From: Pseudomonadota bacterium
GTDB taxonomy: Bacteria; Pseudomonadota; Gammaproteobacteria; Burkholderiales; Burkholderiaceae_F
Assembly: GCA_021823635.1 (NCBI GenBank)
Contig: JAKANT010000004.1
Coordinates: 1 to 13,775 of the forward strand
DNA: 13,775 bases
Reading direction: 5' to 3'
Positions 7,052 to 13,775 of this stretch are shown piece after piece (within the stretch, counting starts at the first letter, position 1; each line of letters opens with the position of its first letter). Position numbers and translations under genes: made by a program. Under the pieces are notes generated by a model. It searched no databases, was not told the origin of the DNA, and saw only the letters and a program-made list of their open reading frames with translations.

Positions 7052-8869
7052 TCACCACGGATCGATGAAACGCGCCCCGCGCGCCGGCCGCGCGGCGGCG
7101 AGCGCGCGCGACAGCCACGATCTCGTTTCGGCCGGGTCGATCACGGCGTCGATCTCCAGCGTCGCAGCCATGTTGAGCGCGCTGCCGCGCTCGTACTGCT
7201 CGGCCACCAGGCGCCGGTACAGCGCCTCGCGCTGCTCGCCTTCGGGCACGGCCGCCAGTTCCTTGCGGTAACCGAGGCGCACCGCGCCTTCCAGCCCCAT
7301 CGCGCCGAACTCGCCGGTGGGCCAAGCGACAGTGGCCACCGGCGCGTGCAAGCCGCCGCCGGCGAGCGCCATCGCGCCCAACCCGTAGCCCTTGCGCAGC
7401 ACGACCGCAAAGACCGGCACCGAAAGCTGCGCGCCGACGACGAACAGCCGGCTGGCGTGGCGCACCTGCGCGCGCGCTTCGACCTCGGGACCGACCATGA
7501 AGCCGGGGGTGTCGATCAGCGTCACCACCGGCAGTCCGTGCGCATCGGCCAGTTGCAGAAAGCGGGCGGCCTTGTCGGCGGCGTCGGGATCGATCGCGCC
7601 GCCGAGCACGGCCGGGTTGCTGGCGAGCAGCGCGATCGGCCGCCCTTCGAGCCGCGCCAGAAACGTCAGCACGGCGCCACCGAAGCCTGCGCGCAGCTCG
7701 AGCGCCGAGCCGGCATCGACCAGGCGCTCGACGATCGGCCGCACGTCGTAGGCGCGCACGCGGTTCTCCGGCACCGCGTCGCGCAGCGGCTCCTGCTCGG
7801 CGCAGGTCCACGTCGGCAGCGCGCCCTGCAAGAACGCGAGGTACTTCTTTGCCGCCGCCACCGCGGCCGCTTCGTTTTCGACCAGAAAATCGACGACGCC
7901 GGCTTTCGCCAGCTCGGCCGCCGGGCCGATTTCCTCCGGCGCAAACACGCCGAGGCCGCCGCCTTCGATCATCGCCGGCCCGCTCATGCCGAGGTTCGCG
8001 TCGCGCGTGGCGATGATGAGGTCGGAGGCGCCCGCGAGCGCCGCATTGCCGGCGAAGCAGCGGCCGGCGACGATCGCCACCACCGGCACGCGACCCGACA
8101 GCCGCGCGAAGCTCGCGAACGTCGGCACGTGCAGTCCCGCCACGATCGGCATGTCGACGTCGCCAGGTCGCCCGCCGCCGCCTTCGGCGAACAGCACGAC
8201 CGGCAGCCGCTGCTCGAGCGCGATCGCCAGCAGGCGGTCGGTTTTCTGGTGATTGCGCATGCCCTGCGTGCCGGCCAGCACGGTGGCGTCGTACGCCATC
8301 ACCACACAGCGCGACCGCTCGGCGCCGAACAGCGCGCCGTTGACGGACCCGATGCCCGCGACCAGCCCGTCGGCCGGCGTGTTCTCGATCAGGTCCTGCT
8401 TCGAGCGGCGCCGCTCCTGCGCCGCGTAGGCGAGCGCGCCATACTCGATGAACGAGTCGGGATCGACGAGGTCGGCGATGTTTTCGCGCGCGGTGCGCAG
8501 GCCCAGCGCGTGGCGGCGCGCGACCGCCTGCGGGCGCGCCGCGTCCATGAGCAACGCGTGTCGCTCGCGCACGCGGCGCAGGTCAGCGCGTTCTCGCGGC
8601 GCATCGCTCGCCACGGGCAGCGATGAACGTTCGGCGGCCAGCGCGTCGCCGCCGCGCGCCAGGACCGCCAGCGCGTCGCCCTCGGCCACCGTGTCCCCGG
8701 GACGGGCGAACAACTCCACCACGTGCGCGTCGGCCGGCGCGCGCAGCTCGTGCTGCATCTTCATCGCCTCCAGGATCAGCAGCACGTCGCCGGCCGCGAC
8801 CCGCTCGCCGCGCGCGACCGCCACCTGCACCACGGTCGCCGCCATCGGCGCGCGAACGGTTTCCTGCAT
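7052..8869 (-). CDS. Biotin-carrier/carboxyltransferase fusion of an acyl-CoA carboxylase (no biotin carboxylase)
   Basis: A 605-residue cytoplasmic subunit of a biotin-dependent acyl-CoA carboxylase. Residues 1-72 are a biotinyl carrier domain with the biotinylation site EAMKM, Lys37. A linker (about 73-115) leads to a two-part carboxyltransferase. The N half has GTQGMRNHQK (200-209), AEGGGGRPGD (228-237) and AGRCFAGNAALAGASD (268-283). The C half has NPAVLGGAID (418-427), LIDTPGFMVGPEVEA (451-465) and RKGYGLGAMALAGG (492-505). The order carrier then transferase matches the C-terminal part of single-chain (BC-carrier-CT) carboxylases, so the biotin carboxylase must be supplied by another gene. 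None is in the window; the DNA upstream carries genes on the other strand. The start at 8869 is set by GGGGGAG 8 bases upstream, although the frame runs open to an ATG at 8965. The substrate is unknown. The lysR gene follows after 10 bases. Confidence 0.88.
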   Translation of the reverse strand: MQETVRAPMAATVVQVAVARGERVAAGDVLLILEAMKMQHELRAPADAHVVELFARPGDTVAEGDALAVLARGGDALAAERSSLPVASDAPRERADLRRVRERHALLMDAARPQAVARRHALGLRTARENIADLVDPDSFIEYGALAYAAQERRRSKQDLIENTPADGLVAGIGSVNGALFGAERSRCVVMAYDATVLAGTQGMRNHQKTDRLLAIALEQRLPVVLFAEGGGGRPGDVDMPIVAGLHVPTFASFARLSGRVPVVAIVAGRCFAGNAALAGASDLIIATRDANLGMSGPAMIEGGGLGVFAPEEIGPAAELAKAGVVDFLVENEAAAVAAAKKYLAFLQGALPTWTCAEQEPLRDAVPENRVRAYDVRPIVERLVDAGSALELRAGFGGAVLTFLARLEGRPIALLASNPAVLGGAIDPDAADKAARFLQLADAHGLPVVTLIDTPGFMVGPEVEARAQVRHASRLFVVGAQLSVPVFAVVLRKGYGLGAMALAGGGLHAPVATVAWPTGEFGAMGLEGAVRLGYRKELAAVPEGEQREALYRRLVAEQYERGSALNMAATLEIDAVIDPAETRSWLSRALAAARPARGARFIDPW

Positions 8870-9068
8870 CTTTGACGCTCCCCCGGTTGCAGACGAAATT
8901 CTGGCAGGCCCGACGGCCACGCAGGCAGCGCTCGGCGCAAGGCGCAGGCCAAATGGCGCCGACATCGCCGCTCACCCGCGCGGCACCGGCAACCCCTGGC
9001 GCCTGCGACAGCCCCGGCCATTTCCCGCTACGCTCGCCAGCGTACCGATCGCCCCGACCGATGCGCCG
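8870..9068. other. Divergent intergenic region, no convincing element
   Basis: This 199-base stretch separates the minus-strand carboxylase gene from the plus-strand DUF1499 gene and should hold both promoters. GGCGCC occurs near both ends of 8955-9002. CAGAAT on the minus strand, about 35 bases before the carboxylase start, is a weak -10 candidate without a matching -35. Nothing here is strong enough to call. Confidence 0.3.
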
Positions 9069-9554
9069 ATGAAAACGCTCGCTTACGCACTCGCCGCCGT
9101 CGCCGCGCTAGGGCTTGCGCTGCTCGCGGCCGGCCGCCTCGGTCTGCTGCAAGGCAAGGCGCCCGCGCTCGGCGTGCGCGACGGCAAGCTGGCGCCGCCG
9201 TCGCCCACACCGAACAGCGTCTCCAGTCAAGCGCATCTTTGGCCGCAGGCGCCGCAGCGCGAACACGCGGCGATCGCGCCGTTTCCCGTGCGCGGCGATG
9301 CCGCCGCGGCGCTGGCGCGGCTGCGCGCGATCGTCGCCGCGATGCCCGGTGCGCGCGTGATCGAAGCGCGCGACGATTATTTGTACGCGCAGTTCACGAC
9401 GCGCTGGCTGCGCTTCGTCGACGACGTGGAGTTTTGGTTTTCCCCCGCCGAGCGCGTGATCCACGTGCGATCGGCGTCGCGCGTCGGTCGGCACGATTTC
9501 GGCGTCAATCGCGCGCGGGTGGAAGCGATCCGCGCCGCGTACGAGCGGTCATGA
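9069..9554 (+). CDS. DUF1499 family protein with N-terminal membrane or signal segment
   Basis: Small protein of 161 residues. Residues 5-28 form one hydrophobic stretch that may be a signal peptide or membrane anchor, followed by a proline-rich linker to about residue 60. The DUF1499 domain fills the rest, with the hallmark FVDDVEFWFSP (116-126) and HVRSASRVGRHDFGVNRAR (132-150). The family is widespread in Proteobacteria and its molecular function is not known to me. The frame is open far upstream, but the start at 9069 gives the hydrophobic N terminus and full domain. No ribosome-binding site is obvious. Its stop overlaps the start of the peptidase gene in an ATGA, so the two are probably translationally coupled and both act at or outside the inner membrane. 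Confidence 0.85.
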   Translation: MKTLAYALAAVAALGLALLAAGRLGLLQGKAPALGVRDGKLAPPSPTPNSVSSQAHLWPQAPQREHAAIAPFPVRGDAAAALARLRAIVAAMPGARVIEARDDYLYAQFTTRWLRFVDDVEFWFSPAERVIHVRSASRVGRHDFGVNRARVEAIRAAYERS

Positions 9555-11530
9555 GCGGGACGCGGCGGTTCGGCCCCATGGCGCTGCTGGCGCTCGTCGC
9601 CTGCGGCGCGCCGCGTGCGCCCGAGCCACCGCTCGAGCCGCCGCCCGCATTGCGGCTGCAAGGCGTGCCGCCGGTGCCGGCGGCGTTGGCGCGCGCGGTG
9701 GGGCGCTACGGCGAATTTCGCGGCGTGAACGCGCTCGACTGGTCGCCGGACGGGCGCGCGCTGTTGGTGACGTTTCGCGCCGGCAGCACCGTGCAACTGC
9801 ACCGGCTCGACGCGCCGGGCGCGGCACTCGTACCGTTGACCCGCGGCGCCGAGCCGACGCGCGAAGGCTTCTTCCTTCCCGCCGACCGCAATGTGATCGT
9901 CTTCGAACGCGATACCGGCGGCAGCGAAGCGACGCAGATCTTCCGCCTCGACCTCGCGACGGGGGTCGAAACGCGGTTGACCGATCCGGACCAGCGCCAT
10001 CAACTCGGGCCGCTGAACCGCGCCGGCGACGCGGTGGCCGTCACCTCGGTGCCGCTCGACCGCACGGCCGCCAGCGGCTCGCGCAGCGAGATCGCGACCG
10101 AGCTGGCGTTGCTCGACCCTCACCGCGGCGTGCGCCGCGTGATCGCTTCACTGCCCGGCAGCGGCTGGTACCCGACCGATTTCGATGCCGGCAACCGGCG
10201 CCTGCTGGCGGTGCGGGTTCGCTCCTTGACGGATGCCGAAGTCTGGTCGATCGACGTGGCCAGCGGCGCGCGTACGCGCCTGCTGCCGCGCGACGGCGAA
10301 GCGGCCGCCGGCTACACCGAGGCCTGGTTCGCGCCCGACGGCCGGCTGTTCGTCGCCAGCGACCATGCCGGGGAGTTTCGCTCGGTGTACCGGTATGACC
10401 CGGCCAGCGGCCGCTTCGAGGGCGTGACCGCGAACGTGCCTTGGGACGTCGCACTGGGCGCAAGCCTGGCGCGCGACCGCACGCGCTTCGCGCTGGTCAC
10501 CAACGAAGCGGGCCGCGGCGTGGCCCGTGTCTACGACGCGCGCACGCTGGCGCCGTTGCCGCTGCCGCCGATCGCGGGCAGCGTGCGCTCTGCGCGCCTC
10601 AGTCCCGACGGCAGCCGCGTCGCGGTAACGGTGGTTTCGCCCTCCTCTCCAGGGTCCGTCGCCGTGATCGACCTGGCCACGCAGCGGCTGAAGTGGTGGG
10701 CGCAGGCCGACACTGCGGGCATCGACGCGGTGCGCTTCGCGCCGGCTGAGGTGGTGGCCTGGCCGAGCTTCGACGGCCGCACGATCACCGGTCTGATCAC
10801 GCGTCCGCCGGCGCGCTTCGAAGGGCGCCGGCCGGTGCTGATCGACATCCACGGCGGGCCCGAAGCGCAGGCGCGCATCGGTTTCGCCGGCCGCGACAAC
10901 TATCTGGTCAACGAGCTGGGCATCGCCATCATCGAGCCGAACGTGCGCGGCTCGACCGGCTTCGGCAAGTCGTTCATGAAGCTCGACGACGGCGTGCGGC
11001 GCGAGGACGCGGTGCGCGACATCGGCGCGCTGCTCGACTGGATCGCGCGCCAGCCGGACCTGGATCCGGCGCGGGTGGCGGTGAGCGGCGGCAGCTACGG
11101 CGGCTACATGGCGTACGCGGTGGCGGTGCACTACTCGCCGCGCATCCGCGCCGCGATCTCCGCGGTCGGCATCTCGCACTTCGTCACGTTCCTCGAGCGC
11201 ACCGAAAGCTATCGCCGCGACCTGCGCCGCGTCGAATACGGCGACGAGCGCGATGCGGCGATGCGCGAGTTCCTGCACCGCATCTCGCCGCTCACCAACG
11301 CAGCGAAGATCCGCGTGCCGCTGTTCGTCCTGCACGGGCGCAACGACCCGCGCGTGCCAGTGACCGAGGCCGAACAGATCGCGCGCACCGTGGCCGCCAA
11401 CGGCGTGCCGGTGTGGAGCCTGATCGCCGACAATGAAGGGCACGGCTTCGCCAAGAAAGAAAACGCCGACTACGCGTTCTATGCGCGCGTTCTTTTCCTG
11501 CGCCGCTACTTGCTCGGCGAAGGCGCATAG
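9551..11530 (+). CDS. S9-family (prolyl oligopeptidase-like) peptidase, predicted lipoprotein
   Basis: Serine peptidase of 659 residues. A short positive N terminus and hydrophobic stretch end in the lipobox LVAC with Cys18, which predicts a membrane-anchored lipoprotein facing the periplasm or outside. Residues about 40-400 look like the beta-propeller domain, with repeated strands such as ALDWSPDGRALLVTF and SARLSPDGSRVAVTV. The alpha/beta-hydrolase domain follows with the oxyanion motif HGGP (434-437) and NVRGSTGFGKSF. The catalytic triad is Ser515 in GGSYGGYM, Asp599 in HGRNDPRVP and His631 in NEGHGF. Such enzymes cleave short peptides after proline or alanine; the exact specificity cannot be read here. 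The ATG at 9551 overlaps the DUF1499 stop. A second ATG at 9578 (residue 10) would shorten the signal too much. All catalytic residues are intact. Confidence 0.9.
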   Translation: MSGTRRFGPMALLALVACGAPRAPEPPLEPPPALRLQGVPPVPAALARAVGRYGEFRGVNALDWSPDGRALLVTFRAGSTVQLHRLDAPGAALVPLTRGAEPTREGFFLPADRNVIVFERDTGGSEATQIFRLDLATGVETRLTDPDQRHQLGPLNRAGDAVAVTSVPLDRTAASGSRSEIATELALLDPHRGVRRVIASLPGSGWYPTDFDAGNRRLLAVRVRSLTDAEVWSIDVASGARTRLLPRDGEAAAGYTEAWFAPDGRLFVASDHAGEFRSVYRYDPASGRFEGVTANVPWDVALGASLARDRTRFALVTNEAGRGVARVYDARTLAPLPLPPIAGSVRSARLSPDGSRVAVTVVSPSSPGSVAVIDLATQRLKWWAQADTAGIDAVRFAPAEVVAWPSFDGRTITGLITRPPARFEGRRPVLIDIHGGPEAQARIGFAGRDNYLVNELGIAIIEPNVRGSTGFGKSFMKLDDGVRREDAVRDIGALLDWIARQPDLDPARVAVSGGSYGGYMAYAVAVHYSPRIRAAISAVGISHFVTFLERTESYRRDLRRVEYGDERDAAMREFLHRISPLTNAAKIRVPLFVLHGRNDPRVPVTEAEQIARTVAANGVPVWSLIADNEGHGFAKKENADYAFYARVLFLRRYLLGEGA

Positions 11531-11570
11531 GCCGCAGCCTTTGCCGCCGCCGTCACGCCGGCACCGCTCC

Positions 11571-11576
11571 TATACT
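11571..11576 (+). promoter_or_regulatory. Candidate -10 box upstream of the chorismatase gene
   Basis: TATACT matches the -10 consensus at five of six positions and lies 80 bases before the chorismatase ATG, in the 120-base gap after the peptidase gene. No matching -35 box is seen at normal spacing. If real, the chorismatase gene is a separate transcript. Confidence 0.3.
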
Positions 11577-11650
11577 GCCGACCGGATGAGCCTAGGCCGT
11601 CGCTCGTTGCGCGATCCAGTGACGCGGGCGGGCAGCGCGCCGCGAACGCG

Positions 11651-12667
11651 ATGAACGCGCCCCACTCGGTCTTCGACACCTCCGCCCCGCTGCTGTTGCG
11701 CTGCGCCGCCAATGAGGCGCACGATGCGCCGCGGGTGCTTGGCACGGTCGGCCTGGGCGTGGCGCCGCCGCGCCCCGCCAACGGCGCGCCCGCCGTGGCG
11801 GTGCCGGTGCGGCGACTCGCGGGCACCCGCGTGGCCTTCGAAACCTGGTGCGCACGCGGCGCGGTTTCGGCCGGCACGCTCGGGCCGGTCAGCTATGCCA
11901 CCGACGGCGACCTGCTGTTCGGTCATCTGGTGTGCGACGGCCACGGTCCGTTGCAAGACTGCGCGCAGCGGGCCTACGAAGCGATCTTCGCCGTGCTCGA
12001 CCGCTGCGGCTGTCCGCATCCCCTGCGCTTCTGGAACTACGTGCCGCACATCAACGTCGTCACCGGTTCGTTGGAGCGCTACCGGCAGTTCAACATCGGG
12101 CGCCAGGCGGCGTTCCTCGCCGCCGGCCGACCTGCATTCGAGGGGGCGCCGGCGGCGTGCGCGCTTGGCACCTATGGCGGCGACCTGTCGGTGCACTTCG
12201 TCGCCGCGCGCCGCGCACCGATCGCGCTCGAAAATCCGCGCCAGGTGAGCGCGTACCGCTATCCCCCCGACTACGGCCCGCGCAGCCCGACGTTTTCACG
12301 CGCGGCGCTGTTCGAGCTGGGGGTGCCGGTGCTGTTCGTCTCGGGCACGGCGGCCATCGTCGGCCACCGCTCGATGCACCCGGGCGACGCCGCCGCGCAG
12401 ACGCGCGAAACCTTGGTCAACCTGCGGGCGCTGATCGAAGTCGCCAACGCGCGCCTGGCGGCGCCCGCGTTCTCGCTCGAGCGCCTGGCTTACACCGTCT
12501 ACGTGCGGCGCGCCGAAGACGCCGCCGCCGTGCGCGCGCAGTTCGAAGCCGCGGTCGGCAGCGATTCGCCGGCGGCGCGCGATGCGATCTACGCGCAGGC
12601 CGACATCTGCCGCGCGGAATTGCTGGTCGAGATCGAGGCGACCGGCATCGGCGCGCTGCCGCGCTGA
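11651..12667 (+). CDS. Chorismatase of the XanB2/Hyg5/FkbO family (hydroxybenzoate synthase)
   Basis: Cytoplasmic enzyme of 338 residues, the normal size. Family members split chorismate to pyruvate plus 3-hydroxybenzoate (Hyg5), both 3- and 4-hydroxybenzoate (XanB2) or a dihydroxycyclohexadiene acid (FkbO). Telling stretches are LRFWNYVPHINVV (125-137), LERYRQFNIGRQAAF (141-155), SAYRYPPDYGPRSPTFSRA (200-218), FVSGTAAIVGHRSMHPGD (229-246) and the C-terminal DICRAELLVEIEA (318-330). Cys320 and Glu327 have the seven-residue spacing I recall for Hyg5 Cys327 and Glu334, the catalytic region, which favours a hydroxybenzoate-forming type over FkbO. The product could feed ubiquinone synthesis (4-hydroxybenzoate) or an aryl pigment. 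No pigment genes are in the window. No strong ribosome-binding site precedes the ATG, so the exact start is slightly uncertain. The stop lies 17 bases from that of the convergent pirin gene. Confidence 0.88.
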   Translation: MNAPHSVFDTSAPLLLRCAANEAHDAPRVLGTVGLGVAPPRPANGAPAVAVPVRRLAGTRVAFETWCARGAVSAGTLGPVSYATDGDLLFGHLVCDGHGPLQDCAQRAYEAIFAVLDRCGCPHPLRFWNYVPHINVVTGSLERYRQFNIGRQAAFLAAGRPAFEGAPAACALGTYGGDLSVHFVAARRAPIALENPRQVSAYRYPPDYGPRSPTFSRAALFELGVPVLFVSGTAAIVGHRSMHPGDAAAQTRETLVNLRALIEVANARLAAPAFSLERLAYTVYVRRAEDAAAVRAQFEAAVGSDSPAARDAIYAQADICRAELLVEIEATGIGALPR

Positions 12668-12684
12668 GCGGCCCGTCTCGTGGC

Positions 12685-13551
12685 TTAACGCGCAATGCGA
12701 CCGAAGCGCCCCGACTGAAAGTCGGCGACGGCCTGGTAGATCTCTTCGCGCGTGTTCATCACGAACGGACCATAGCGCGCCACCGGCTCGCGCAGCGGCT
12801 GCCCGGCCAGCACCAGCGCGCGCGCACCGTCCGCGCTTGCGCGCAGTCGCAGTGCGTCGCCCGCCGTCAGCAGCGCCAATTCGCCGTCAGAGGCCGTGCG
12901 CCGTTCGGCGCCGACTTGCAGCGCGCCGCCGAAGACATACACGAACGCGGATTGGCTCGGGTCGAGGTCGAGCGTCACGTCGGCGTCACGCGCGAGCAAG
13001 ACGTCGAGATACGTGATCGGAATGCGCGTCTGCGCCGCGCCAGTCACGCCGTTGGCGCTGCCCGCGATCACCTTGATCGTGGCGCGGCCGTCGGCGCTGC
13101 GCCAGGCGGGTATGTCGCGCGCGCGCACGTCCTGGTAGCGCGGCGCGATGCGCTTGTCGCGCGCCGGCAGATTGACCCAGAGCTGGAAGCCGTGCACGCG
13201 GCCGCCGCGCTCGCGAATCCACTGCGCCGGCATTTCGGAGTGGACTACCCCGTCGCCGGCGGTCATCCACTGCACGTCCCCGGGCGCGATGCGGCCGCGG
13301 TGGCCGGCGCTGTCCTCGTGCTCGAATTCGCCTTCCAGCATGTAGGTCACGGTCTCGAAGCCGCGATGCGGGTGATCGGGCGCGCCGACCGCCTCGCCCG
13401 GCGCGTATTCGACCGGCCCCATTTCGTCGAGCAGCAGGAATGGATCGACCATGTCCAGTTGCGGCGTCGGAAACGGCCGCCGCACGACGAATCCGCCGCC
13501 CTCGCGCGTGCGCAGGGCGGCAACGACACGGCTGATTTCGCGCAGACCCAT
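12685..13551 (-). CDS. Pirin family protein (bicupin, possible quercetinase)
   Basis: Pirin-like bicupin of 288 residues, cytoplasmic. The first cupin carries the metal site: His60 and His62 in DHPHRGFETVTY, and His104 and Glu106 in HSEMP, matching the Fe-binding His/His/His/Glu set of human pirin and E. coli YhhW. Around it are DPFLLLDEM (36-44), QWMTAGDGVVH (94-104) and HGFQLWVNLP (120-129). The second cupin contains YVFGGAL and ends with GPFVMNTREEIYQA. Some bacterial pirins cleave quercetin; others have regulatory roles, and the sequence cannot decide. I start at 13551, where GGAG lies 7 bases upstream and the family's usual N terminus begins. An ATG at 13596 would add 15 residues unlike the family. 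The gene stands alone, convergent with the chorismatase gene. Confidence 0.92.
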   Translation of the reverse strand: MGLREISRVVAALRTREGGGFVVRRPFPTPQLDMVDPFLLLDEMGPVEYAPGEAVGAPDHPHRGFETVTYMLEGEFEHEDSAGHRGRIAPGDVQWMTAGDGVVHSEMPAQWIRERGGRVHGFQLWVNLPARDKRIAPRYQDVRARDIPAWRSADGRATIKVIAGSANGVTGAAQTRIPITYLDVLLARDADVTLDLDPSQSAFVYVFGGALQVGAERRTASDGELALLTAGDALRLRASADGARALVLAGQPLREPVARYGPFVMNTREEIYQAVADFQSGRFGRIAR

Positions 13552-13568
13552 CGCCGGACTCCGAAGCG

Positions 13569-13775
13569 GTGTTTTGCAGGCTAGATGGTGGCACACCGGT
13601 ACGGCTCAACCTTAAGGGCTGCGCGGGCATCGGCGCGACCGTGTACGCGACGTTCACGTACGACCTCGTCGACGCCGACTACAACATGGACGGCCGCTAC
13701 TGGCAGAACCAGAACGAGGACCGGACCCTCTACAACGAGGGGCGCATCGTGGTCATCGAGGACTGGGCGCGGCTC
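13569..13775 (+). CDS. Unrecognised partial reading frame at the right edge
   Basis: One plus-strand frame is open from 13536 to the window end with no stop. From about 13608 nearly every codon ends in G or C. The translation (CAGIGATVYATFTYDLVDAD, then YNMDGRYWQNQNEDRTLYNE) has a normal, non-repetitive composition rich in aromatic and acidic residues. The reverse-strand reading is Val/Arg-rich like a shadow. I do not recognise the protein. The start is unclear: a GTG at 13569 is the only start in frame that I noted, it has no ribosome-binding site, and the G/C third-position signal is absent before 13608. All leucines are CTC or CTT, while the other genes favour CTG. It may be the start of a gene running off the window, a remnant, or DNA joined from elsewhere. 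Confidence 0.45.
   Translation, partial: MFCRLDGGTPVRLNLKGCAGIGATVYATFTYDLVDADYNMDGRYWQNQNEDRTLYNEGRIVVIEDWARL

Noticed and set aside
4981..7068. Very long plus-strand open frame (695 codons) across the tartrate dehydrogenase and LysR genes
   Set aside because: It is antisense to two clear genes and its translation is Arg/His/Val-rich with no family pattern. It is a shadow caused by high GC and few stop codons.
8870..8965. Longer N terminus for the carboxylase subunit starting at 8965
   Set aside because: The added residues match nothing in the biotin carrier domain, and a strong ribosome-binding site serves the ATG at 8869.
12668..12684. Possible terminator between the convergent chorismatase and pirin genes
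   Set aside because: The 17-base gap shows no stem-loop and no T run. The 8-base gap at 3849-3856 is likewise empty.
11848..13584. Long plus-strand frame over the chorismatase and pirin genes
   Set aside because: It runs out of frame through one gene and antisense through another. The composition is shadow-like and no domain is visible.
13585..13775. ATG-started plus-strand frame at 13585
   Set aside because: Its translation is mostly Thr, Arg and Ser from frame-shifted GC-rich codons. The frame at 13569 has much better third-position bias.

Overview
The window is GC-rich, densely packed bacterial DNA. It most resembles a betaproteobacterium of the Burkholderiales. The reasons are two stand-alone Bug-type solute receptors next to sugar-acid enzymes, LysR regulators, an enolase-superfamily talarate/galactarate dehydratase, a TtuC-type tartrate dehydrogenase, and strong G/C bias at third codon positions. 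This placement is inference; no rRNA or tRNA gene is present. No CRISPR array, insertion sequence or tRNA was seen.

Left region (1-4843): an aldaric-acid locus. On the minus strand lie a talarate/galactarate dehydratase (1672-2805), a Bug receptor (513-1478) and the start of garD (1-493, cut by the window edge). They read as one operon, with a perfect hairpin in the first gap. A divergent LysR regulator gene (2943-3848) shares a 137-base control region containing a plausible LysR site and promoter elements. It converges on a second Bug receptor gene (3857-4843).

Middle region (3857-8869): a continuous minus-strand run. In transcription order it holds a biotin-carrier/carboxyltransferase fusion (7052-8869), a second LysR regulator (6085-7041), a TtuC-type tartrate dehydrogenase (4885-5973) and the second Bug receptor. 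A palindrome at 6046-6072 sits in the gap before the tartrate dehydrogenase and is a likely regulator site. The locus as a whole looks built to capture and oxidise or dehydrate C4 and C6 dicarboxylic sugar acids (tartrate, galactarate, talarate). The membrane subunits of the transporter and the later pathway enzymes are not in the window. The carboxylase gene has no biotin carboxylase partner here.

Right region (9069-13775): ordinary chromosomal genes. A DUF1499 protein and an S9-family peptidase lipoprotein overlap by four bases. They are followed by a chorismatase of the XanB2/Hyg5/FkbO family (hydroxybenzoate synthesis) and a convergent pirin gene. At the right edge is an unrecognised partial reading frame with different codon choice.

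No plainly new system is evident. The points most worth a second look are two unrelated galactarate dehydratases in one operon, the carboxylase lacking its biotin carboxylase, the chorismatase, the two palindromes, and the unidentified right-edge frame.
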